Part shown: positions 39,052 to 48,068 of the stretch, piece after piece | Position numbering within the stretch: the stretch's first letter is position 1 | Layout of the letters: the number at the start of each line of letters is the position of its first letter | Assembly: GCF_003858655.1 (NCBI RefSeq) | Contig: NZ_RQXV01000010.1 | Span: forward strand, 62,001-126,000 | Origin: Amphritea balenae | Lineage (GTDB): Bacteria; Pseudomonadota; Gammaproteobacteria; Pseudomonadales; Balneatricaceae | Direction of reading: 5' to 3' | Length of the DNA: 64,000 nt | The notes under the pieces: model-generated | What the model saw: the letters and a program-made list of their open reading frames with translations, nothing else | What the model was told of the DNA's origin: nothing | Database searches by the model: none | Made by a program: the position numbers and the translations under genes

Positions 39052-39128
39052 CCATATAGATCGCCAACAGATCTGGCGCCTAAACTCAGCCCTTAGATTC
39101 AGCCCCTAAACACAGAGACAGAAAACGC

Positions 39129-39350
39129 TTAAGCTTCTGCTACCAGACGGAACCTGGGAACAACCTTCCCTTCGGCATCAGTTACAGTTTCACTAAACAT
39201 CGCCAGCGGCCTTGCCCAGAGCCCCTCATCGCCATAACACTGCTGATAAACCACCAGCCACTCTTCAGTTTCAGAATGACGCACAGTATGCAATACGCGG
39301 TACTCAGCGCCTTTATAGTGCCGGTAAATACCGACCTGTAACGGTTCCAT
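39129..39350 (-). CDS. DUF1653 domain protein
   Basis: A 73-residue protein with the DUF1653 pattern: GIYRHYKGAEYRVLHTVRHS, EEWLVVYQQCYG, LWARPLAMFSETV. The start at 39350 is supported by GGAGG six bases upstream; that ribosome site overlaps the stop of the upstream gene, so the two are translationally coupled. Function of the domain is unknown. Confidence 0.85.
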   Translation of the reverse strand: MEPLQVGIYRHYKGAEYRVLHTVRHSETEEWLVVYQQCYGDEGLWARPLAMFSETVTDAEGKVVPRFRLVAEA

Positions 39351-39361
39351 CCAAACCTCCA

Positions 39362-39868
39362 TCAAAACTGTTGTTCCAGCATAGGCTGCATCAGATCGTG
39401 CAACTGCTGAAGTGTATTTTCATCACCTTTTTCGTCCCAGAACAACGAAAAATGCACCGGAGTGGATTCGATTGATACAACCCCATCAGGCAATTCAGCA
39501 ATGAAATTATTCAATGTCTCAAGCTGAACTTCAGATAGCGCCCGTTCCCCAGCGCCCCAACTCCAGCCTACCGGTAAGCCTTCATTTGCAATTGCGCTTT
39601 GACGAAACACCTGCCATTCAGAAAAATTTTCCCGTTGCTTTTTTTCTATATTAAAACGCGGCAAACGATACGCCGTCGAATTAAGCGTTTCAGGCTCAAC
39701 CTGGCCGGCAGCACGGGGAGGCGTCATTCTGACAATCTGTACATGAAACCCCATTCGTGAAGCCTGCAGCCTAAGCGTCGCCAGAAAACGCTGACGAGGG
39801 CTTGGCATCACCCACATCATTGACCCGAGCAGTGACATCATAATCACAACAATAATGGCCCACTTCAT
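39362..39868 (-). CDS. Membrane-anchored hypothetical protein
   Basis: A 168-residue protein with an N-terminal membrane helix (about 1-20) and a soluble body with no motif I recognise (AYRLPRFNIEKKQ; FSEWQVFRQSA). Its stop overlaps the ribosome site of the DUF1653 gene. Function unknown. Confidence 0.65.
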   Translation of the reverse strand: MKWAIIVVIMMSLLGSMMWVMPSPRQRFLATLRLQASRMGFHVQIVRMTPPRAAGQVEPETLNSTAYRLPRFNIEKKQRENFSEWQVFRQSAIANEGLPVGWSWGAGERALSEVQLETLNNFIAELPDGVVSIESTPVHFSLFWDEKGDENTLQQLHDLMQPMLEQQF

Positions 39869-39964
39869 TGAATTACCTCAATTAACTATTTTGATCCTGG
39901 TCAGATTTAAAACCGGATTCTCTATGCTACTCTCATAGACAGGAAACAACAGGAGATATTCCGG

Positions 39965-40402
39965 ATGTCCCTTTACAAACATATTCTGGTCGCGGTCGAC
40001 CTGTCAGATGAATCTGATCAGCTTGCCAGCAAAGTTAAACAGCTGGCAGAAAACTGCAATGCTCAACTATCGCTGGTGCATGTTATCGAACCACTAAGCT
40101 TTGCTTATGGCGGTGATGTCCCTATGGACCTGACAGCCATTCAGGAACAATTGGATGAACATGCTCAAAGTAAGATGAAACGTTACTGTGAACTATTGGA
40201 TTACCCAGTACACCAGCGACATGTCGTATCCGGCCACACTGAAACTGAGATTCACCGCCTTGCTGAAGAGCAAAACTGTGATCTGATCATTGTTGGCAGC
40301 CATGGACGACATGGTCTGGCTCTACTGCTAGGTTCAACAGCTAACGGCGTTCTCCACGGTGCGAAGTGCGATGTACTGGCTATCAGGGTTAGTGAAGAGT
40401 AG
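39965..40402 (+). CDS. Universal stress protein (UspA family)
   Basis: A 145-residue UspA-fold protein. It starts YKHILVAVDLSDESDQLA and has the nucleotide-binding motif GSHGRHGLALLLGSTANGV, so it is of the ATP-binding type or close to it. Likely a stress- or starvation-linked regulator. An AGGAGA Shine-Dalgarno precedes the ATG. Confidence 0.93.
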   Translation: MSLYKHILVAVDLSDESDQLASKVKQLAENCNAQLSLVHVIEPLSFAYGGDVPMDLTAIQEQLDEHAQSKMKRYCELLDYPVHQRHVVSGHTETEIHRLAEEQNCDLIIVGSHGRHGLALLLGSTANGVLHGAKCDVLAIRVSEE

Positions 40403-40435
40403 CAGCGCTACTTCAGCTTTCAGTGCTTAAGCTAA

Positions 40436-40475
40436 TGCAGTAGCGCCCTGCTACTGCACTGTTCTAACTGAACAG
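40436..40475. repeat. Two adjacent hairpins after usp
   Basis: TGCAGTAGC / GCTACTGCA (40436-40458, nine-base stem) followed at once by CTGTTC / GAACAG (40459-40475). Neither has a T-tract. They lie between convergent usp and uup and may form a joint weak terminator. Confidence 0.5.
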
Positions 40476-40517
40476 GCTTAGCTTTAAGGCCTTGCCTGAT
40501 CAGCATTAGCCTCACCG

Positions 40518-42404
40518 TTACTGCATCGCCTCCAGCTCAACCCAACGATCCATCAACACTTCTACCTGCTGCTCAATCGCCTCCAGCGCCGCCAGTTTCT
40601 CAGCCACTAAAGCATGGTCTTTAGTGTAAAAATCTGCCGCGCCGGTCTCTTCCGTTAACTGTTCCAGCTCAGCCTCAGCTTTTTCCAACTGCTCTGGTAA
40701 CAAATCGAGCTCCCTTTGCAGTTTATAGCTCAATTTTTTCTTCGCAGGTTTAGGCGGCTCAGCTTCAACAGCCTTAGGCAGCTCTTGTTTTGACTTTGCA
40801 GAAACCGTTTTAACACCTACACCAGGGCGCTGCCTCAACCAGTCGTTGTATCCACCGACATATTCCTGAATTTTGCCTTCACCCTCAAACACCAGAGTCG
40901 AAGTAACAACATTATCAAGAAAGGCACGGTCGTGGCTGACCAACAACAAGGTTCCCTGATACTCAAGCAGAATCTCTTCAAGGAGCTCGAGAGTCTCGAT
41001 ATCAAGATCATTGGTTGGCTCATCTAGTACCAGAAGATTAGCCGGCTGACTAAATAATTTTGCCAACATCACCCGGTTACATTCGCCACCTGAAAGTGCT
41101 TTAACCGGTGTTCTGGCCCGCTCGGGAGAAAACAGGAAGTCCCCCAGGTAGCTGATAATATGCCGGGACTTACCGTTTATGGTAATGCTTTCACGACCTT
41201 CAGAAATATTATCAATGATGGTTTTTTCAGGCTGAAGCTTGCCTCGCAGCTGATCAAAATAGGCAACATTCAGGCTGGTTCCCAGCTTCACATTGCCTTT
41301 TTCCGGCGTCAACTGCCCCAACAGGATTTGTAACAGGGTACTCTTACCTACACCGTTAGGGCCTATCAAACCGATTCGATCGCCGCGCTGTATAGAAACC
41401 GTCAGGTCTTTGATAATCAGGTCGCCGGCAAACGCATGACCGATATTCTCAGCCTCAATAACCAATTTGCCGGAACGGTCAGCCTTGTCCATCTGAAACT
41501 TAGCTTTACCTTGCTGTTCACGTCTTTCAGTTCGCTCAACACGTAACGCTTTCAGCGCTCTTACCCGCCCCTCGTTACGGGTTCGACGTGCCTTAATACC
41601 TTGCCTTATCCAGCGCTCTTCTTCTGCCAAACGCTTATCGAACAACGCATTATGACGAGCTTCCTCTTCCAGCATTTTCTCTTTTTGCGTCAGGTACGCG
41701 GCATAATTGCCAGGAAAAGAGGTCAGATGACCACGGTCCAGCTCTACTATTCGGGTCGCTAGCTTTTCAACCAGGGAACGGTCGTGGGAAATAAACAGTA
41801 CACCGCCCCGGAAATCCATCACCTGTTTTTCTAACCACTCAATAGTTTCGATATCCAGGTGGTTGGTTGGCTCATCCAGCAACAGAATATCAGGCTCCTG
41901 CACCAGAGCGGCACCTAATGCCGCGCGTCGACGCCAACCGCCTGACAAGGCTGACATTTTTTGGTCGCCATCCAGTTCAAGACGGTCGAGTACGGCCTGA
42001 ATTTTCTGCTGTAAGTGCCAGCCATTAACATCTTCAATCTTATGCTGTAGCCGTTCCAACTCTGCCATATCTGCAGTTTCATGGCTGACAGCTAGTGCCT
42101 CATACCGTTCAAGCATTGCAACCACAGACGCGCAGCCCGAAGCAACAACATCTCTGACAAGCCGTTCATCCGCTGCGGGCAATACCTGTTGTAGCTCTGC
42201 AATTCTGGCACCACCGTCTTGCCAGATTTCACCTTCATCGGTTACCTGATGACGTGCAATAACCCTTAGCAAGGTTGATTTTCCGGCACCATTAAGCCCT
42301 ACCAAAGCGACCCGTTCACCTTTATCCAACTGAAAGTCGATTTTATCCAGCAACTGTTTGTCGCCAAATGCGACAGAAACCTTGTCCAGCCTGATCAAAG
42401 CCAT
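40518..42404 (-). CDS. uup: ABC-F ATPase Uup
   Basis: A 628-residue soluble ABC-F protein with two ATPase cassettes: Walker A GLNGAGKST and GPNGVGKST, signatures LSGGWRRRAALG and LSGGECNRVMLA, and LLLDEPTNHLDIETIEWLE. The C-terminal about 70 residues form a coiled coil, as in Uup, which acts on ribosomes and DNA structures. The genes on either side are not related. Confidence 0.92.
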   Translation of the reverse strand: MALIRLDKVSVAFGDKQLLDKIDFQLDKGERVALVGLNGAGKSTLLRVIARHQVTDEGEIWQDGGARIAELQQVLPAADERLVRDVVASGCASVVAMLERYEALAVSHETADMAELERLQHKIEDVNGWHLQQKIQAVLDRLELDGDQKMSALSGGWRRRAALGAALVQEPDILLLDEPTNHLDIETIEWLEKQVMDFRGGVLFISHDRSLVEKLATRIVELDRGHLTSFPGNYAAYLTQKEKMLEEEARHNALFDKRLAEEERWIRQGIKARRTRNEGRVRALKALRVERTERREQQGKAKFQMDKADRSGKLVIEAENIGHAFAGDLIIKDLTVSIQRGDRIGLIGPNGVGKSTLLQILLGQLTPEKGNVKLGTSLNVAYFDQLRGKLQPEKTIIDNISEGRESITINGKSRHIISYLGDFLFSPERARTPVKALSGGECNRVMLAKLFSQPANLLVLDEPTNDLDIETLELLEEILLEYQGTLLLVSHDRAFLDNVVTSTLVFEGEGKIQEYVGGYNDWLRQRPGVGVKTVSAKSKQELPKAVEAEPPKPAKKKLSYKLQRELDLLPEQLEKAEAELEQLTEETGAADFYTKDHALVAEKLAALEAIEQQVEVLMDRWVELEAMQ

Positions 42405-42626
42405 GATTCATTCCACCTGAAATATTGGAGGCATATTCTACAGAAAAATTTGCTTCAGGAGGGGTTAAATAGCTGCTAATTATTCCAACCGCTGGTTTTC
42501 GGTGGCAACTCAGATAGAAACAGTAGTTAGCGGTAATCAAAATTCATGAAAAATTATTCAAATCTGATGTTTTTTCTCGAACTTAGTCCGGCTTTCCAGC
42601 TATGATGTGGTTACTGCCGATTACAG

Positions 42627-44672
42627 ATGTTATGGATAATGACTCACTGCAACCGAATACTCAAAAGCCTGTTTCTTTTCTTCCCCCTCCTGCTCAGCGC
42701 TACGTTGTCCGCTAATAGCTATGCCAGCCAGAGTCTGGAGCAACAACGCAAGCTATATCAACAAGCCGGTAAACAGCTGAAAGCAGATCAGCTTGAACAG
42801 TATTTCCAAACTAAGGCCAGACTCACCGACTATCCGCTGTATCCCTACCTGGAACAACGTGAGTTGGAACACAATTTTGATAAGGTTAGCCAACACCAGA
42901 TCGATCTTTATGCAAAACAGTATCAAGACATACCGACCAACTATCTGCTACAGCAACGATGGTTAGGTTACCTGGCAGGTAAACAACGTTGGCAACAGTA
43001 TCTGACTGCGTATAACAACGCGGCTATCAGTAAAGAACGCTACCAGTGCCATTACCGCACCGCCTTATTAAAAACAGGCAAGAAGGCCGAAGCACTTAAA
43101 AACATTGAAACACTCTGGAACAAGGGCCATTCAATCTCGGATGCCTGTAATCCGGTGTTCGATCACTGGATCTCAAAACATAAAGGCCCGGACAGTGACC
43201 TTGCATATCAACGTTTCTGGAAAGCCGTTGATAAAAACAGCATCTCGCTGGCTAAATATCTACGACGCTTTATTACAAAAAAAGACCAGAAACAAGCGAC
43301 TGCAAAATTCCTTCAGATACGTAACAATCCTGCGCTTATTAAGAACACAGACATTCTGCACGGCGATAATATCGCCAGTCGTTCGAGCTACCTTTACGGG
43401 ATTGAACGCCTGTCTCGCAAAAGCCCACAGACAGCTACAAAAATATGGTTAAAGGTTCGCCCACAACTCAGCATTGGTAACAACCAGCAACTGAAATTAA
43501 ATCAGACACTTGCCCGCCGTTTAGCCAGTAAAAACGATAAACATACCGATGCGCTGATCGATCAGGTAAACAGTCCGCTTGATGAAGAGATCCAGAGCCG
43601 AAGATTCAAACTCGCATTAGTGCAACAAAACTGGAAAAAGATATATAACCTGATCGATAAACTGCCTGATGACATCCAGCAAAATGAAAACTGGGTTTAT
43701 TGGAAAACGATTGCCGCCAGCCATTTAAGCGGCCTGAAACCTGAATACTCAGATGCATTTTTAAAACTAAGCAAGGCCCGTAGCTACTACGGTCTGTTGG
43801 CAGCCCAGGTACTTAAAACCCGCTTCAGACTAAATCCGGCGCAAGACAAACCCGATGACGCTCTACTTAGTGAGTTTGCTGATCAGGCTGCCGTAAAACG
43901 AATGCAGGAACTGTACTGGCAAAATGAGCTCTACCTTGGCAGACGCGAGTGGAATCAATTAACCCAGGCAATGGATACTGACCAGTTAAGAATTGCGGCA
44001 ACAACAGTACATAGCTGGGGTTGGCATAGTCTTGCAATCAGAGGGATCGCAAAAGCCCGTCACTGGGATGACATCAGCCTGCGTTTCCCTATGCCTTACG
44101 AGAAACTCTTTGAACAACGGGCGGGTAAATTCGCTATTGATACGAACTGGGCCAGAGCGGTCGCACGGCAGGAAAGTGCTTATCAGCCTTACGCTCGATC
44201 CCACGTTGGTGCGCGAGGGCTAATGCAGTTAATGCCTAAAACAGCGCGAGATACTGCCCGAAAAAACAAAATCAATTACAAAAACACTGCAGATCTGTAT
44301 ATACCTGCAACCAATATCAGCCTGGGTGTTGCCTATCTTGCCGAGATGCAGAAACGCTTCAAGGAAAATCAGGTATATGCCACCGCGGCTTACAATGCGG
44401 GTCCTCACCGGGTAAAAAACTGGCTTAAAGCTAGGGGAGATCTGCCTATCGACATCTGGATTGAAACCATACCTTTCAATGAAACCCGCAAATATGTCAT
44501 GAGCGTTATGGCTTATCATGCTATTTACCGAACGTTGGCAGGCCAGCCTGCGCACCTGCTGAACAATAAGACAGCCTTCCGGCTGGCAATGAAAAATTCA
44601 ACCGGAGCCCAGCAGGCAAAACAATTACGGGACTTCATTCAGCTAAACAGTAAAGCCACACTGACCCAATGA
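42627..44672 (+). CDS. slt: Soluble lytic murein transglycosylase Slt
   Basis: Periplasmic enzyme that cuts peptidoglycan to 1,6-anhydromuropeptides. The 681 residues have a signal peptide (about 1-33), a long helical superhelix domain and a C-terminal lysozyme-like catalytic domain with the general acid Glu516 in AVARQESAYQP, GLMQLMPKTA and TAAYNAGPHRV. ATG 42639 is an alternative start. The stop overlaps tatD (ATGA), so they are coupled. Confidence 0.93.
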   Translation: MLWIMTHCNRILKSLFLFFPLLLSATLSANSYASQSLEQQRKLYQQAGKQLKADQLEQYFQTKARLTDYPLYPYLEQRELEHNFDKVSQHQIDLYAKQYQDIPTNYLLQQRWLGYLAGKQRWQQYLTAYNNAAISKERYQCHYRTALLKTGKKAEALKNIETLWNKGHSISDACNPVFDHWISKHKGPDSDLAYQRFWKAVDKNSISLAKYLRRFITKKDQKQATAKFLQIRNNPALIKNTDILHGDNIASRSSYLYGIERLSRKSPQTATKIWLKVRPQLSIGNNQQLKLNQTLARRLASKNDKHTDALIDQVNSPLDEEIQSRRFKLALVQQNWKKIYNLIDKLPDDIQQNENWVYWKTIAASHLSGLKPEYSDAFLKLSKARSYYGLLAAQVLKTRFRLNPAQDKPDDALLSEFADQAAVKRMQELYWQNELYLGRREWNQLTQAMDTDQLRIAATTVHSWGWHSLAIRGIAKARHWDDISLRFPMPYEKLFEQRAGKFAIDTNWARAVARQESAYQPYARSHVGARGLMQLMPKTARDTARKNKINYKNTADLYIPATNISLGVAYLAEMQKRFKENQVYATAAYNAGPHRVKNWLKARGDLPIDIWIETIPFNETRKYVMSVMAYHAIYRTLAGQPAHLLNNKTAFRLAMKNSTGAQQAKQLRDFIQLNSKATLTQ

Positions 44673-45484
44673 CCGATCAACAAGCTTACAAATTAACCGA
44701 CATTGGCGTAAACCTATCCGATAGCGTATTTGAAAAAGACCGTCAGCAGGTAATTGAAAATGCCTTCAAAGCAGGCGTAGAGCGCCTCATTATAACCGGC
44801 ACCACTGAACAAGAATCAGAGCAAGCTGTTGAACTCTGCACACAACAGCTTTCAACACTTTATTGCACAGCCGGTGTTCACCCCCATTACAGCAGTCAAT
44901 TTACCTCTTCAACCCGTTCAATGCTGTCAGCACTGAGTCAAAGCAAGCACGTTATTGCCATCGGTGAAACAGGCCTGGATTTTAATCGTAATTTTTCTAC
45001 GCCCGAGCAGCAGGTTTTCGCATTTGAGCAACAATTAGAAATAGCAGCAGAAACCAGCCTGCCACTTTTTCTGCACGAACGGGATGCTCACAAGAAACAA
45101 ACAGAGATGTTAACGCACTTCAGAGACCATCTTCAGGGTGGTGTAGCCCACTGCTTTACCGGCACCAGAGAAGAGCTGTACAACTATCTGGACCTTGATC
45201 TCTATATTGGTATCACAGGCTGGATCTGTGATGAACGTCGGGGGTCCGAGCTATTCAACCTATTGCCAGATATTCCCGCAGATAGACTGCTACTGGAAAC
45301 AGATGCCCCTTATCTGCTTCCCCGGAGCATGCGCCCAAAACCCAAAAGCCGCCGCAACCTGCCGCAATACCTGCCTTATATTCTTGAACAGGCTGCCCTT
45401 AGCCGCGCAATTGATCCGTATCAGCTGGCCGATCAGTGTGAGAACAACTGTGAGCGCTTGTTTAGCCTCAAAGCTGCTAGCTAA
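44669..45484 (+). CDS. tatD: TatD family 3'-5' DNase
   Basis: Metal-dependent nuclease. The 271 residues align closely with E. coli TatD: GVNLSDSVFEKDR, AGVHPH, IGETGLDFNRNFSTPEQQ, HCFTGTREEL, GITGWICDERRG and ETDAPYLLPR. It overlaps the slt stop by four bases. A convergent glutaredoxin-like gene overlaps its 3' end by four bases. Confidence 0.95.
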   Translation: MTDQQAYKLTDIGVNLSDSVFEKDRQQVIENAFKAGVERLIITGTTEQESEQAVELCTQQLSTLYCTAGVHPHYSSQFTSSTRSMLSALSQSKHVIAIGETGLDFNRNFSTPEQQVFAFEQQLEIAAETSLPLFLHERDAHKKQTEMLTHFRDHLQGGVAHCFTGTREELYNYLDLDLYIGITGWICDERRGSELFNLLPDIPADRLLLETDAPYLLPRSMRPKPKSRRNLPQYLPYILEQAALSRAIDPYQLADQCENNCERLFSLKAAS

Positions 45485-45726
45485 ATAAGCTGCTGAATAA
45501 AATGATGAAGCTGGTCCGCATCAAATGGCCAGCCAAGTTCAGCGCCTGACTGCTCATCCACTAGCACGGGAATTCGAATCGAGTATTTATCCATCAGAGC
45601 ATCATCGAAAGCGATATCAACCTCTTCCAACTGATGTAACTCCGGGTTCATATTCTGCACCAGAATATCGATTGCCTGTTCGCATAAATGACAACCAACA
45701 CTGCTCATTAATAAGAAATTTCTCAC
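45481..45726 (-). CDS. Glutaredoxin-like protein
   Basis: An 81-residue thioredoxin-fold protein of the glutaredoxin-like (DUF836) group, with the redox motif CHLC at 12-15 and the cis-Pro segment IRIPVLVDEQ. Probably a small cytoplasmic thiol oxidoreductase; partner unknown. Confidence 0.85.
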   Translation of the reverse strand: MRNFLLMSSVGCHLCEQAIDILVQNMNPELHQLEEVDIAFDDALMDKYSIRIPVLVDEQSGAELGWPFDADQLHHFIQQLI

Positions 45727-45826
45727 TGCTACTCCTTCGTAGGCTTACCCAAATTAGGCAAGTATCACTGGCAATCCCAAACCAATTGTAACTTAATGAA
45801 ATAATCTGAGAAGTGGAGATACAGTA

Positions 45827-46366
45827 TTGAGCAACATTTCATCCTCACCTGCACCCTCCCGGGAACAACTACTAAGCAGGCAAGAGCTGATTATTAGCAA
45901 AACCGATCAAAAGGGCATAGTAACTTATGCCAATCGGACTTTTATGAAAATATCGGGTTACAGAGAGGACCAGATAATCGGTTGCCCGCATAATTTCATT
46001 CGCCATCCGGATATGCCCAGGACTTGCTTCAAGCTTTTATGGGACACCATTCAGACCGGCAACGAGTTCTTCGCCTATGTGATTAATCGTTGCAATAACG
46101 GCGATTTCTATTGGGTGCTGGCCAATATTACCCCTGACTACTCTGCATCTGGTGAACTGCTGGGTTACTACTCAGTTCGCAGGGCGCCAACCAGAGAGGC
46201 AATTAATAAAATCATTCCTATATATCAAAAAATGTTAGAAATTGAGCAACAATCCTCTGCTGATACGGGCATGCAACGCGCCCAACATTATTTAATCGAA
46301 CAGATAGCGCATACCAACCTGAGTTATCAGGAGTTCATTCTAAATCTGGATCAGGGTGAATGCTAA
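45827..46366 (+). CDS. Soluble PAS-domain protein (Aer/CetB-like sensor half)
   Basis: A 179-residue cytoplasmic protein with one PAS domain like the FAD-binding PAS of the aerotaxis receptor Aer: [61 protein letters not shown] and GYYSVRR. After residue 125 there is only a helical tail, with no membrane or signalling domain. The start is a TTG with GGAG nine bases upstream. The chemoreceptor gene begins one base after its stop. This is the layout of CetA/CetB of Campylobacter, a bipartite energy-taxis receptor; that function is inferred. Confidence 0.87.
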   Translation: MSNISSSPAPSREQLLSRQELIISKTDQKGIVTYANRTFMKISGYREDQIIGCPHNFIRHPDMPRTCFKLLWDTIQTGNEFFAYVINRCNNGDFYWVLANITPDYSASGELLGYYSVRRAPTREAINKIIPIYQKMLEIEQQSSADTGMQRAQHYLIEQIAHTNLSYQEFILNLDQGEC

Positions 46367-46367
46367 T

Positions 46368-47882
46368 ATGAAAACTGAACAACATGTCAGCGCTGGCAGC
46401 CCTTTTCTTTCAACCCGAATCACCATGCTCTGCAGCACCCTGATTCTGGTTGCCCTGTCGCAGCTCATTCTGTGCGCCTTACTAGGCTTTTTTCACCCAA
46501 CCCTTCTACTACCAACCCTCTTAATTATTGTTCTATCGATCTATATCTGGATAAAAAGCACTCCTGTCATTGCCGCTCTTAACAAAATTCACAGCACCCT
46601 GCGCAATGCTAATAGCGGTGAATACCATCAGCGTATTACCAAAGTTAAAAAGCTGGGTGAGGCTGGCAAAATAGCCTGGGAGTTAAATGAATTACTCGAT
46701 TATATTGAGTGCTATTTTAAAGAGGTAGATGCATGTTTCAGCCGTACTGCCGAAGGTAAGTATGATCGCCCGGCACAAACCATAGGCATGCCCGGCATCC
46801 TACAGAAGTCTTTAAATCAGATTAACCGCTCCATCTCCATTATGGGTGAAGGTGCGGAATTCATCTCGAGCAACGCTCTTCAATCAGAGCTACACAGCCT
46901 GAACACCCGCAATCTGATCGCAAATCTTAAGCGAAATCAGCAGGACCTGCTGCAAATTAGTGATGAAATGATCAACATTGAGAGCATTGCCGCAAAAAAT
47001 GATGAGGCAGCAATACTCAGCCAACAGTCGGTAAATGATCTCACCCACCTTTTAGATCAGGTCAGCAACACAATCAACTCTGTTGCCGACGTTGTACTAT
47101 CAATGGGCGAAGACAGTAAGCGGGTACAGGAAAGCCTGAGCACTATTACCGACATCGCAGATCAAACCAATCTGTTAGCCCTCAACGCATCGATTGAAGC
47201 TGCCCGGGCCGGCGAGCATGGTCGTGGTTTTGCTATTGTAGCGGATGAGGTAAAAGCCCTTTCCAACCGGACTAAAGGCGCTGCCGCCGATATCACAGCG
47301 ACCATCAACCATTTCAGCAATCGTGTTAATGATATGGCGGAACTTACCACAGCCTCTCAGCAACGTAGCGCTGACCTATCCGAACTGGTAACCAGTTTTA
47401 CTGATAGGTTTGAAAACTTTTCAATGGCTGCTCAACAGACACTGGGGTATATCACCCGGGCGAAAAACCGCACCTTTGGTACGCTGGCGAAAGTCGATCA
47501 CATAATCTTCAAACAGAACGGCTATATAGCACTGGATCATACCAATCAGCACGAAACTGAAACCGCGGCAATTTGCACCTCTCATAAACAGTGCCGGCTG
47601 GGTAAATGGTATTATGAGGGGGAAGGCGCTAAAGAGTTCAGCCAGACCAGTGCATATGCACAAATTGAATCTCCTCATGCTCAGGTACATCAGTCGGTCC
47701 AGGAGGCAGTAAGACTAAGCGAAGAAGACTGGAAAAACAGCACTGATGTTCGGCAGAAAATTGTCTCAGCTATGGACAACGCTGAACATGAGAGCAATAA
47801 GATCCTTCAATGTATCGATGATATGATGGACGAATATGATCGAAAGAACCCCAAACATCTAACTAAAGTAGCGCCACAATGA
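46368..47882 (+). CDS. Chemoreceptor without periplasmic domain, with C-terminal CZB zinc domain
   Basis: A 504-residue methyl-accepting chemotaxis protein. Two membrane helices (about 19-40 and 45-63) are separated by only a few residues, so there is no periplasmic sensor. The signalling hairpin is at about 230-350, tip [20 protein letters not shown]. The C-terminal CZB domain has its 3-His/1-Cys zinc ligands in KVDHIIF, QCRLGKW and PHAQVH. CZB domains in other chemoreceptors sense zinc or hypochlorous acid. The start is ATG 46368, with AGGGTGA eight bases upstream inside the PAS gene. It probably receives the energy or redox signal from the PAS protein. Confidence 0.92.
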   Translation: MKTEQHVSAGSPFLSTRITMLCSTLILVALSQLILCALLGFFHPTLLLPTLLIIVLSIYIWIKSTPVIAALNKIHSTLRNANSGEYHQRITKVKKLGEAGKIAWELNELLDYIECYFKEVDACFSRTAEGKYDRPAQTIGMPGILQKSLNQINRSISIMGEGAEFISSNALQSELHSLNTRNLIANLKRNQQDLLQISDEMINIESIAAKNDEAAILSQQSVNDLTHLLDQVSNTINSVADVVLSMGEDSKRVQESLSTITDIADQTNLLALNASIEAARAGEHGRGFAIVADEVKALSNRTKGAAADITATINHFSNRVNDMAELTTASQQRSADLSELVTSFTDRFENFSMAAQQTLGYITRAKNRTFGTLAKVDHIIFKQNGYIALDHTNQHETETAAICTSHKQCRLGKWYYEGEGAKEFSQTSAYAQIESPHAQVHQSVQEAVRLSEEDWKNSTDVRQKIVSAMDNAEHESNKILQCIDDMMDEYDRKNPKHLTKVAPQ

Positions 47883-48068
47883 CTTGCTGCGGCGCATCAA
47901 ATTGTCTATGCTCAACAGCTCTGTTTGATAAGTAACCAATATATGAGCATCAATAGATAATCAGGGTGTACAAACAGAATCCGATTCTCAGCCAGATATC
48001 CAGATACGATAGCCGCCTTTAGAAGCTGGCATCGCATCCTAGGTAGGCTTCAGAAAGAAGGCAGTTTT

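Noticed and set aside
11577-42468. Exact 15-base repeat TTCAGGAGGGGTTAA in two intergenic regions (11577-11591 and 42454-42468)
   Set aside because: A few exact 15-mers are expected by chance in 64 kb counting both strands; the flanks do not match and there is no symmetry.
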